A stretch of DNA of 64,000 bases, taken from positions 620,001-684,000 of the forward strand of contig NHZP01000024.1 in the NCBI GenBank assembly GCA_003313425.1, given 5' to 3'. Numbering within the stretch: the first letter of the stretch is position 1; each line of letters starts with the position of its first letter. The stretch comes from Pseudopyrenochaeta lycopersici (taxonomy: Eukaryota; Ascomycota; Dothideomycetes; Pleosporales; Pseudopyrenochaetaceae). A program made the translations under genes and the position numbers. The notes under the pieces are model-generated. The model worked only from the letters and a program-made list of their open reading frames with translations. It was not told where the DNA came from and did not search any database. This document shows, in pieces, positions 32,064-42,600 of this stretch.

Positions 32064-34220
32064 TTAGTCAATAATGACCATGATGCTGGCTTTCTTCTTC
32101 CTCGTGCCAGAGTCGTCCTCAACAAGCTTCGTGCATTTACGAATCTCGTCCTCGTTCTCATCAGTATCAACTATGAAACCCCTCTTTAAGTCGGATGTTG
32201 AGTTCTTGTTGTCACTCAATGGATTGGTTGCGCTGGCGCTTACGCTGGTTCCTCGTGATTCCGGCAACGATAATAGATCGGGCGCCATGAAGCTCGCCAG
32301 TCCTTTTCGCAACTGACTAGCATTATTGGTAGTACTAGGTGGTTTTACTCCAGTAGTTATCTTGCCCTTTGTCAGTCCCTCGATGCGCTTGATATCTTTT
32401 CGCCACTGTCTAACGTCGCGTTCCTGATCATATTTAGCGATCTCGAGGCCGTTGATAGTTTGGAGGTTCAAAGCGTCAGCACGATTATCCCCCCAGTACC
32501 AAGTAGCATTCAGTTCCTGGGCGATGCGTTGGTCGTGGTCACGGGAGAAAGCACGGGCTTCCATCAAGCCTTCCCTGCCAACGTCAAGTCCAGGCAGGTC
32601 ATCGGGCTCCGAGTTCAGCCACAGTGCCAGAGCATCACGCTCATAAAGGCGCCCCAGTATACGCGAGTGCGGAACCGCGAGCTCCTTTGAAGGGGGGTGA
32701 AGTGGATACCATGAAGAATAATCACTTGCAGCATTGGGCAACTCTTGGTTCTGAGCCGAGAGCCATTGCCTATCTGAGCGCGTGAAATCGCTGGTATATG
32801 CAGATCCGTATACCCAAATTTCTGAGTTGTATGGATGGCCTTCGTCGTAGTCGTTGTCGGACGCTAAGTGCATGTTTGTCCATTTGAGACGAATGGATTT
32901 GATGATCAGAATATCGGAGCAGCTAGTCCGTCCATGTTTAGTGTTTGGCAGCAGGCGGACAGTATCACCGACAGCTAGCATCTCAAACCCGAGATACATT
33001 CCGTGGCAATAGATACTAGCATTCGGCCACGTCCCACGGAAGCGATGCTTTCCCATCAAGGAGATGGTTGATGTCAAGGTAAGGGCGTTCTGGATAGTAG
33101 GATGCCAGTCTTCTTGTGGTATCTGGTAGAGCAGCTCCTTCCATAGCACAAGCGGTCTGGTCAAACGCAAGGATACATATTTGCGTTGCTTTGAGAGGGA
33201 CTTGTCCATGCCATTCGGGTCGGGTAGAGGCTCAACGCGCACACCAAAGTTGATGACATTTGTATGTTGATCGTCCTCCTTAAGATCCTGTATAGTTATT
33301 TTAGTCCTCGGAACCTCTCCTACCAGGCCTGCCTCCCAAGGCGGAGGGCCTAGGAACTTAGCCAGCCGCTCGTCGTATAGTTGATATTCTCCCGTCTCTT
33401 CAAGTCGAATAACATCAACATGGTCAGGTAGTCCTCGGGCGAACAGAACAATATCACCAGCGCGGGGTATCCACTGGTCTTTCTCCTTCAAGTCGCGGAG
33501 CAAGCTCGGAAGAAGTTCTTGCTCCGCTCGCCAGTCTGGACTGAGCAATTCCTCTATTACCTCATCGATGGTGTTATGATGTTGCAGCTTGTCAATCAAA
33601 TTCCGATAGACATCTGGCGTTCCCTCTTCATCAACGCGATTGGCATCCAGACCGGAGCTGATAGCGTTCGGCCGGCTGCTCAGTGGCACTGTCTGAACTT
33701 GTGGTGCTCTGGAAGCCTGAGAGGCGTGCGAGGGCTTGGGATGAGCAGAGTGTGCGACTCTCGGTGTTGGTGGCCGTGAGGATGCGGCGCTCGTGGTTTG
33801 AGCCCTTGCACTACTCGATAAGCTCTTTGAGGGAAGTACACCGGCACTTCCAGCACAGACGGTGCATGGACATCCGATGCTGTCTCCAGCATTGTCCATT
33901 AAGTACTGGAAGTGGGGGTAAAAACGATTAGGTGAGTCGAAGGGCTTATGATTTGGATGTCCGAAGAGGTACTTGTCAATGATTTTGGGGTCAGATGGTC
34001 GGGGTCTTTGCCACATGGTGTAGCCCACGGGCAGGCTCTCGAGGATATACTTGACTCCAGATCGCGCATCGCCTCGGTTCGCCATCCACTGCTGTGCAAC
34101 CTTTTCAAGATACAGGGTGGGTGGGTCCACTTGAGTGTAGACGCCCGGCTTGGGGACATGAAGAGCATCGGCATCAGAGCCCGGGCGTAGTCGCACGACT
34201 ACATGTTGACCTGGAGGCAT
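32064..34220 (-). CDS. Clr2-like transcription-silencing protein
   Basis: I place this 718-residue frame in the Clr2 family (cryptic loci regulator 2), whose fission-yeast member is part of the SHREC histone-deacetylase/remodelling complex that silences heterochromatin. Support comes from the N-terminal block with LYLEKVAQQWMANRGDARSG, KYILESLPVGYTMWQRPRP and YPHFQYLMDNAGDSIGCPC followed by TVC (the Cys-rich signature of the Clr2 N-terminal region). The large C-terminal part has QWIPRAGDIVLFARGL, GVRVEPLPDPNGMDKSLSKQ and VGDTVRLLP, which look like its BAH-like region. A Ser/Pro/Ala-rich linker lies between them (about residues 128-190), and the C-terminus is basic and acidic mixed (GTRKKKASIMV). 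The frame is open upstream of the ATG at 34220 (IIVQFVD), after a possible CTAG acceptor, so a short 5' exon is possible. I assigned the family by motif memory and did not test it by alignment. Confidence 0.75.
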   Translation of the reverse strand: MPPGQHVVVRLRPGSDADALHVPKPGVYTQVDPPTLYLEKVAQQWMANRGDARSGVKYILESLPVGYTMWQRPRPSDPKIIDKYLFGHPNHKPFDSPNRFYPHFQYLMDNAGDSIGCPCTVCAGSAGVLPSKSLSSSARAQTTSAASSRPPTPRVAHSAHPKPSHASQASRAPQVQTVPLSSRPNAISSGLDANRVDEEGTPDVYRNLIDKLQHHNTIDEVIEELLSPDWRAEQELLPSLLRDLKEKDQWIPRAGDIVLFARGLPDHVDVIRLEETGEYQLYDERLAKFLGPPPWEAGLVGEVPRTKITIQDLKEDDQHTNVINFGVRVEPLPDPNGMDKSLSKQRKYVSLRLTRPLVLWKELLYQIPQEDWHPTIQNALTLTSTISLMGKHRFRGTWPNASIYCHGMYLGFEMLAVGDTVRLLPNTKHGRTSCSDILIIKSIRLKWTNMHLASDNDYDEGHPYNSEIWVYGSAYTSDFTRSDRQWLSAQNQELPNAASDYSSWYPLHPPSKELAVPHSRILGRLYERDALALWLNSEPDDLPGLDVGREGLMEARAFSRDHDQRIAQELNATWYWGDNRADALNLQTINGLEIAKYDQERDVRQWRKDIKRIEGLTKGKITTGVKPPSTTNNASQLRKGLASFMAPDLLSLPESRGTSVSASATNPLSDNKNSTSDLKRGFIVDTDENEDEIRKCTKLVEDDSGTRKKKASIMVIID

Positions 34221-35579
34221 GTCGACGAATTGGACGATAATGTTTGCGGCCTAGATCTGGGTAGACAATGTAATTGTGATGAGCATTGGTGGCCAGAGAA
34301 GCAGTGGAGGTTGCACTTGACTGGGACGTATTCACATAAAAAGAGGAAGTGGCAGCCTAACTCGAAGCAAGACTGCTCGAGTGCGAGGTTTGGATGAGGC
34401 TGGCAAAGGAGAATAGACAAATTCTTTGTACCAGGTAATAAAGCGACTGGAAGTTTGCGCAGAGAGGGTAGCAAGCAGTTTTACTGTTATGGGAGGCCAG
34501 CACGTGAGTCCACCGGCAGAGGCAATTGCTTTTGGTCGCCAGAGGGGTTAAGCGGTGAGCAGCCGCGGTGAGGGGGGAAGTGGTGAAGAGAGCCTTCCAG
34601 ATTTTGCGTGCTTATACATTGAGCTAGATTTCTTACTTCTTGAAGCTCTGCAGTGAGTTGAGCATCAGTGAAGCTGCATGTCTGCAAATAGAGAAGCCCA
34701 GGTTCCAAAAACGAATGTGGACGTCGGTGGGTGCAGACGCGCAGATGCCGACGCTGCACAGTCAGGTGGCTAAAGTGGCCTGATCCTTGTGCAAATGCAG
34801 GAACGCGACTTGGCCGAGGGGGGCGCGCCCCCCTAAAACGAACATGCGCCAAAACAAACCACGACACCATCGTCCGATGGTTCCGAGGCCATGTCACCTG
34901 TGTGCCGGATTCCTTCTGTAAAAGCCACCTGGCGATCAACGCTGGCTTGCACAAGGATGTAATGCATTCCCATGCCGCGCGCCGTGAAAAGGCCTTCGGT
35001 ACACGATCGCCAACAATGGCGCACCCGTTCCCGACCCAGCGCCGTGCGGAGCACCTCGCGGCTCCACACAACTCCATGGCGCGAGTAGTGGATTCCAAAG
35101 TTGTGACCGGGTACCCGTCTAGGCCAGAACCAGGGCTCCTACTGCTATAACCGTCTTTAGCCTGTGACGAGGCGCTGCCGCCATGTGCTCGTATGCACGT
35201 GCGGTGCTGGCCCCTTGACCGCTTTGGAACTCCTCAAGCTTTTGTGGATAGAGGGTCGGGGCTGGGGTGGGCTAAGCAGAGCTGCTCGCCCAGCGGTGAC
35301 AAGCCTCTCCTTCTAGTTTCTCTTCTGTAGCTGTGCTGTTCGGTTCTGCCTGCCATTGTCCGCCATTCCATTCCTCGCCCGCCAGGCTGCGAAACGGCAT
35401 CTCTACGACGGCATCTATACGACGGCATCTTTACGGCGCCATAATCCAAGGACCACGCGGCATTCGACTGAGCATGGGAAGTGGCTGACGGACTCCAGCG
35501 AGGTTCGTCAACTTCGACGCCCCTTCCGTCTATCCCAGAGTAATATCACATCGAATATACCCAACGTCTTGCGTGGACC
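34221..35579. promoter_or_regulatory. Divergent spacer with a 14-bp repeat in a 5' leader
   Basis: 1.36 kb between the Clr2-like gene (minus) and the type II membrane protein gene (plus). Frames open on both strands at 34487-35150 are composition effects of a GC-rich stretch, with no domain. A pyrimidine-rich segment and the 14-bp repeat near 35393 lie just upstream of the plus-strand gene. Confidence 0.4.
35393..35432 (+). repeat. Short tandem repeat, about three 12-14-bp units
   Basis: AACGGCATCTCT, ACGACGGCATCTAT and ACGACGGCATCTTT follow each other, about 150 nt before the ATG at 35580, so probably in the 5' leader or core promoter. Confidence 0.7.
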
Positions 35580-36962
35580 ATGGACATTCTTCGTTCGAAG
35601 CGTTCGAGTACGCGCCATTCCAGCGACGAGCAACGCCCTGCCAAACGCATCTCGACGCCTGCCGGCCAGCGCCTCTCCGTGATCCTCGATGCCAAACGAT
35701 CAAAGTCGCCAGCCCCTACGACCAAGATCAGTGTAACCACCACGAGTACCTACTGCAACGACCCAACACATCAGCACATTGGACCTGTACAACATGGACA
35801 TAAGTCTACGAGGAAGTCGGGCATGGTGTCAGTCTTGACGGGTGGAAGGCTAGGCGACACCCCGAGAGAGAGCAGTGAGGAGCAGGACCCGTCCAACAGA
35901 AGTAATCTCAGCGTCAGTGTGTGGAGCGACAAGGAGGCGGAGAAGTTTGGCCAAATACGACAACGGAGGCGCAAAGGGATCGCCGGCATGGGATGGAAGA
36001 AGCTTGCCATTATCGCTGGCATTATCATAGCCCTGATCGTTGCGTTGGCAGTTGGATTGGCAGTTGGATTAAAGAAGAAAACTTCAAGCAGGTAAGAAGA
36101 TGAACTCTACACGAACTTATGGAATACTTCATGAGTTTGCCATCACTTAATTACAGTGTATGAATAAAGCACGCTAACATGAACAACAGTACATCCTCGT
36201 CCAACACGGGCGAATCGCAAACAGCAGACAGCAACAACAATCCCGGCGCCGGCACTCAGACCAATGCCCCTACCTCAAAACCAACATCGACACTCACCCC
36301 CTCCGCTGCTCCTGCAAACTTCCCTGTCGGCTCTTACTCCCTCGTAACCTTCCTTGATACTGTAACAACGGGTTGCACAGCCAATTCAAAAACGTGGACA
36401 TGCGCCCCTTTCACAGACTACTACACAGACCCACAAAAAGCTCTCACTGTCCTAAACTGGGAGATTACAGGCTCCTCAGGCTCATACAAGATCTCGTCCA
36501 AAGGGCAGGACAGCACGTTTGGAACCACATTCCAAAATGAAAAGCTGGAATTGTTAGACGCCGGGAAAGATCAAGAGCGATACAGGTTTCAAATCAGCCG
36601 ATCCAAAACAGTGAACATGACAGGGAGCTTAGGCAAGGCAGAGGGCGACTTCCAGTGTGACTTCGGCACGACAAACTTGCAAGGCTTTCTCTTTACGAAA
36701 ATGCAGAGGACATATCCAGATGACACGATTGCAGTGGAGGGCAGCGCAAGCCCTGCTTGGCCTTACGGTATGTCAACTTCAGCATCCAGCTGCGATCACG
36801 AATACTGATATAAGTACAGCGGTCCGTATTGAACAGAACGTAGCTGGTGGCGAGAATATCCCTTCATGCAAGAAGACTTCTGGCGAGTCTGTTGGCCTCG
36901 ATGCACAAGACGCCAGCACGCTTTGTTCTTGTCTTTACAAGAACTGGACGCCAGCAAAATAA
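35580..36962 (+). CDS. Type II single-pass membrane protein with Cys-containing outer domain
   Basis: Three exons (35580-36091, 36190-36767, 36820-36962) give 410 residues. Introns are 98 nt (GTAAGA..AACAG) and 52 nt (GTATGT..TACAG), and both joins keep the frame. The first 140 residues are basic and Ser/Thr-rich with RQRRRKGIAGMGWKK just before the membrane. One helix follows (about residues 142-164, LAIIAGIIIALIVALAVGLA). With a positive N-terminal flank and no signal peptide, the N-terminus should face the cytosol. Outside comes a Ser/Thr/Asn-rich stalk, then a globular-looking domain with GSYSLVTFLDTVTTGC, TWTCAPFTDYY, GDFQCDFGTTNLQG and a C-terminal CLYKNW. At least six Cys residues could form disulphides. 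I recognise the design as a common ascomycete cell-surface or wall-anchored protein but know no specific function. Confidence 0.75.
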
Positions 36963-37644
36963 TGAAATGCGCGAAACGTTTCCTTTGTCTTTGAACACGT
37001 CTAGCGTTGCATCTGGGTCTCTTTCAATCTCTTATTCATTCCTTATGAACGGCGTATTTTAGCCCAAAGGAGAGACATAGGCGTCATCCTACAATACCAA
37101 GACCTAATACACCGCGAACACTTTTGGCGTGCATGCATGCATGCACCTTTAGTAGAGTCATCTCATCACGCGTCCGCACAGCCTTCAGGCACAAGTCATG
37201 TTTCTCTCTGCAGTTTTTGCCTGTTAACATCGAGCCTCGTCGAGGTAAAACTCCCAGTCAGCAGAACTATGTCATGCGAACACGCTGTTACGCTCCCGCT
37301 TCCCACTCACCTACCAGTCGATAAAGATGTATCAAACCTTACACAGCTTACTCTTGTTACTTGAGCTCCATACACGGCACCGAAGGTTCGCCCAAGGCTT
37401 TGTGATCCTGGCTCTCGAAACAAGGGCAAACCTTCTTGTGGACGCTAAACCCTTGCAATCACCGGATACGGCAACGCGCAGCAAAGAGAAGGCGACTTTG
37501 GATGGCACAAAGCACACAAAGCAACACTCCATTTGCTATTCATTGCTCTCAACATTGAATAACTTTATTACTTCGTGTCCTTCATCTTCGTCATCTCGCC
37601 TTGCGCCTGATTATACGTTTGTTCTGTCAAGCCCTTCATTAATT
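36963..37644. other. Intergenic and probable 5' leader
   Basis: Includes GCATGCATGCATGC at 37131-37144. From 37327 the frame of the next gene is already open, but this part (with poly-Ser and Leu runs) does not look like conserved protein, so I treat it as leader. Confidence 0.4.
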
Positions 37645-39665
37645 ATGTCGCCCTACACCAGGGCCCCCAGCAACTTGAATGGAATTAAGTCTGGATTACC
37701 ATCAACTGTCCCGTGCGAGAAAAGAAAACATGATGTTGAGGCTCACCGCAGGGCAAAGTATTGCAGATACGATACAGCCCATAGCCCCAGAGGTTATGAG
37801 ATGATAGCCTACAGAGGCTCCGAAACCTTAGTCACCATAGACGAGGAGCAAATTGACCACGGCCATTCACAGGCTAATCGTTCTCCTTTGCGAACCAAGA
37901 CCGGAAGTATTGAAACGGGGTCCAGTGAGCAAAATGGGTGGCCAGACCCTGGCAAAGCAGATTCGCCGGACAAGATTAAGAATTACTGGGCGCCCGAGAC
38001 AATGCATCTGAACAAGACAGAAGTGTTTCCGAGGAAATTACAGGAACAGGTCCAGAGTATTAGCAGCGATGATGCTGAAGAGTTGGCAGAGGTGACGAGT
38101 GGGATACAAGAGATCCATGTAATGCAGATGCAGAAGGAAACTCAGGCGACAGGACCTATTGAGGAGATCCAACCGAACCCTGAAGACCTCACCCCTGAGC
38201 CTGAAGTGATAGAGGACTATTCTGGTGAAGGCATCGTTGAGACCCCTCCCATTGTACATACTCTACTTCTCACGTCTGTCAAAGTAGCAAAACCGAAGGT
38301 CGAGCCTCCTAAAAAGGCAGAAAATGTTGAGCAGAAGCCAGATGGCTGGGATTCCTTTACGATAGACCAAAAGTGGAATGTCAAACCCAATCTACGCGCC
38401 CGAGAGCTCCTTCGTGAAGGAGGTCCCGCCGCCATCTCCAAAGAACTCAAAGAACCCAGCTACGCCTTCCGCGATGCCGAGATCCGCGATGCCTTGTGGC
38501 GAGTTATCAATGAGATGGATCGATTCGCACGTACATTCTTCTCGTTTCCTTTCTCCCCTGAACATGGTGTTGTGCCGCAGAAGTGGTACGAGGAGCTGTC
38601 GCCTCAGACCGCCAAGGTCATCAGTTGCGTCGCATCGGGTGGTCCGGCTGGCGTTCACGGATGGCACGATTTGTTTATAGACACGCAGAAGCGGCGCGCA
38701 CTTGTGTGTGCTGTGATTGGGAATGTGCTCACTGAACAGGTATTCCAGCATATTTTCTTCGGCGGGGAGAAGGAGGATGTTGACGCTGTTAGTGCGCTCC
38801 AAGAGCAATATCGGCATGAAGATGGTGAGACTTTCTACTTGTATAAATTGTTAGTGAATTCAGAGTTGTGCTCATCGTGGTATCTTTAGGATTTTATCGA
38901 AACAAGCAGTATGCCGTTGCTATTCGTAAAATCCTCAGTAGAAGGCGCAGACCAACTGATCCTCTTGCCTTGAGCGCGAATTTCAAGAATCACGTCAACC
39001 ACATAGTAGGCGCGCTATGGACTCATCTATTCCCAATTCTTCGCCTTTCTCCACGCTCAACCACCTCCATCGACACAGTGTTCGACCCACTTTACAACAT
39101 CGTAGTGCAAGCCGGGCTGCTCAGTCTACATATGCGGACAGACAGCCACACAGTATACTACTTCGAGCCTCTGTTCAAAGACGAAATCTTCAACCCGCAG
39201 CGCATGGAATGCTTCAACGAGTACGCAATGCAGCAGCGCCATCCACGGCACGCACCCGACGTGCTCGACACATTGAGCGCCACGGAAAAAGGTAGACGAG
39301 CGAAACTGTCAGAAGCAGAGAGAAGACGTGCAGCAAACGATGATGCGCTTACACAGATTACCATAATGCATGGCGTGTGTACATACCGTCTTGGCGGGTG
39401 GGAAAAAGCCGCCGTGCCGGCCGAGCATGGTTCCGTGTATGAGAGAGCGGCAGATAAACGGCAAGGTATTCGGGCTCGTATCTTGACGCACGGCTGGGTG
39501 TACTGCCGCTGGGGTAAGACCCGACGGTTTGAGGAAGGCAAGCCGAATGATGGTGATGCGGCGATTCATGGCGAGGCGTGGAGGGGTGGCTTCGTGGAAT
39601 TTACCGATGTTGCGGGTGTACCGCGGTGGATGGACATAGAGCGGGCAGAGAGGAGAGCGGGGTGA
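37645..39665 (+). CDS. Conserved fungal protein of unknown function
   Basis: Two exons, 37645-38824 and 38890-39665, are joined by a 65-nt intron (donor GTGAGA, acceptor TTTAG, phase 1). The junction reads YRHEDG then FYRNKQYAVAIRK. The predicted protein has about 651 residues. I chose the ATG at 37645 (MSPYTRAPSNLNG); an upstream in-frame start at 37327 would add 106 poorly conserved-looking residues. The first 230 residues are polar and probably disordered. The folded part begins at about DGWDSFTIDQKWNVKPN and includes YAFRDAEIRDALWRVINEMD, RRALVCAVIGNVLTEQVFQH, GLLSLHMRTDSHTVYYFEPL and a C-terminal WVYCRWGKTRRFEEG. It has no membrane segment or signal peptide. I do not recognise a named domain; conserved length and composition make it a real gene. 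Confidence 0.7.
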
Positions 39666-42600
39666 GGGAGAAGAGGAAGTTTTTTTTTAGGATAAAGAAC
39701 TGGGTGGGAGGACGGGGATGGAGTTGGAGACGGAATTGGATGATGATGATATGGGACATGACGATATCGGAATTTCTAGACAGAGTATTGGTATCAGTCG
39801 CTTAGCGAAGATGAGATAAAAAGATGAGCGAATATCAACCCGTAGATTGAGGTTGTAGACTGGCTCCGGCTAAGATCCAAATATATGAACTTATCACACG
39901 TTAGGTACCTTGCTCAACGCCCATTCACTTCTAGTATATATAAATGATCTCGACTCTGAGACCTGGAAGGGCAATATCCACGGATCAGCAACACCATGTT
40001 ATTCCGCCTGCAGAGCCTTTGTTAATTGTAGGATAATAATTCGCAGATGCTACAGTTCAAAAATCCCGCTTGGATAACCGTCGTTGTGCAGGTCGCTCAT
40101 CTCCACTGTCACATGTCTAGCAATCTAAATCGTAGATAGATTGCGGACAAGGAAGGACGATTGGGTGCAGTAGTGAATCGATAGGCGGTATGGTACTTCC
40201 GGCCCACAGACTGACTACTGCAACCGATTGTCGTTGCGAACTACGTCTCGAGCCGGCGCTTTGGGCAGTCGCCGATCGCAACGCTACCGTTGCCGACCAT
40301 GGCCGGTGTTCAAACACCGGATTTCAAACGTCCATGTCTCTTATTCGCAATACTGTAAGCTGTATGTTTTGTTGAGGACGTTCTAGCTTTTGGCTGTAGT
40401 TGGTTTGGGGCCAGCGGTGGGATCTGATTCGCGACACCAGACACATATCGTTTGTGGTATTGCTGATCAGTGTGGTTGATCATGAAGGTAGACCGCGTAT
40501 ACACTTCGTCTGGACCGTTCACGTGCGTCGAATCAGCGTACGAGGATATCAGCCATTGTGGCTGGCGTGCCGGTTGGGGGAGACTATCGGTGCATAATCA
40601 AGCGTGACGAAGTGTATATAGTGGCAGGATGGAGGCGTCCCTGTTGGGAAATCAATACTTTTGAAAGTTGGTTAACCCTCCTCGCTTGAGTTTCCGGAGT
40701 AATTCCGCTATGCGCCAAGATCTACGTAGGACCTATAGTCTTTCGAGAGCTCTTTCATAAGATTGGTGCCGAGACGCAACGACGAATAACAATATATCTA
40801 TAATTTTTAGCCTGAGATTTAGTAATTCTGGGGAGATGGTAAGGTTTGTCCCACGGGGTTGGGATAGATCTTCATCTTCCTCAAACCCGGCTAGCATCAA
40901 TGCACATTGACAACTTGAGGAGAGACGCGCCAAGCCGTGCAACGATAGGTCTCGGTGATGTTTAGCGTAAGTTTAAAGTTTCCGAGTAAGTGCTCCCGAC
41001 TCGCTTTCGGATCGAGTACGTCAAGACCATGGTGTTCCTGTTGTTGAGACACAAGGGTGTGAATGCGGGTTCGATGTTATTCAGATGATGCAGACATGCG
41101 TATACGTGGGTCCCGTGTTAGCGTGATAATGGTCCCCGGCGGGCACCTCGACATCGTGACGGGGTCGTCCGTATCGGCCGGTCTTAGCTGCACCGAGACA
41201 CTTGAAGCATTCTGGGGTCTTTTACAAGTTAGTATCGTGCAGATCATGTTCGGAGCAGCAGCGCCGTTTACAATGACCACAACATCTCATCATGAACCCA
41301 TCTCAGTCATCCATAATTGCGCCGAAGGCGTTCCATGGGCATCATGCAGCCGCTTGTTGGATTGACGTCACACACCTTTGATCTTCCGATACGAGACGTT
41401 GACAGAAAAGGCCCGATGACCCCTTGCTGACTGCAGTGATCTTGCTTCATTCTGTTGTTAGTTTCCAGGCTTGAAACCTTCGACAAGGCACGGAAGTCTC
41501 CATTCGGTATACCGCATATATATCCATGCGGCGCATCATGCGAGGTTGGAATGGGATAGTTCCCGCACAACGGTGTGTGGTCGCGGTCCGATAATGTTAT
41601 TAGGAAAGAGAGATCGGTCCGACCCTCAAGCGCTAGAAAGCAAATCGAATGCAATCAAGTAAATACCATGCAAACATCCGTTTGGGGAAATGGAGCAATA
41701 GATGACATGACTCGAAAGCGCTGGTGGAGAGATCCGGACGACGTCGCGATTGTACATTTTCTGGAACTGCAGTATTAAATGCTGTCCATGTATAGAATCA
41801 CTGGTCACCAAGCGCGACAATGAGGCACACACATGTTGTGAGCTGCTGAAAACATTGCCTTGCTGAGCTGAAATCTATATAAAGGCTGGTTTCAGGTTGA
41901 CCGTAGGGTTACGGATCTGACTACAAGGGTCACGGAACTGAAGGATCGATAAATACCCACAAACGATACATGATGTAGATGAGCCTACGTAAACCGAGAC
42001 GATGCGTTGGCAATGAAGCCCCCAGTCTGCTGGATTATGCAAGACCTGATTGCACAGGCAAGCGCGCCTAGGGCGTTGTCGAGGCAGTTCGATGTTGACC
42101 ATGGCATGGACCAAGTGCAGCCTTGCGATTCCTCTAGAGTGCGATTATGTTTTCAAGATCGGGATTGGAGTCATGTGTACCTGTGGATAAGCAATATATG
42201 ACCAGGTGATTCATCACTTGCTTGTTACTAACTCCCACTCGAGTGGGGAGCTGCAGTCCACGAAGGTTCATTCATTATGTACTACTCAGCGGCGGGCACA
42301 GTGACAGAGCTCGCCCAAGGGAAGTGATGCTTCCTCGTGCTAGCCCCCTGGATTGTGCACTTCACATTGCAGCGGCAAGCTCAGGTAGCGAACTGCAAGG
42401 CGGTTGTCGTGGGGTTCCTGGATGCTTGGCAAAAGCAACAATGGTCGCTTGTTACCGAGGCGCTACTGTAAGGCAGACGTCGCTATGACCTATGACGGGT
42501 CAAGGATGGTTGGCGGTCAGCTTGTCTAGCTGCAAAAGGTAGTGCGGTCCCAAAGCGAGCCTGGGATATATTGAACAAGGCGTGTAGTCATTGCTCGCCA

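Noticed and set aside
34487..35150. Overlapping open frames on both strands
   Set aside because: They lie in a GC-rich promoter stretch, have no domain, and the amino-acid mix is Arg/Cys/His-rich, typical of chance frames.
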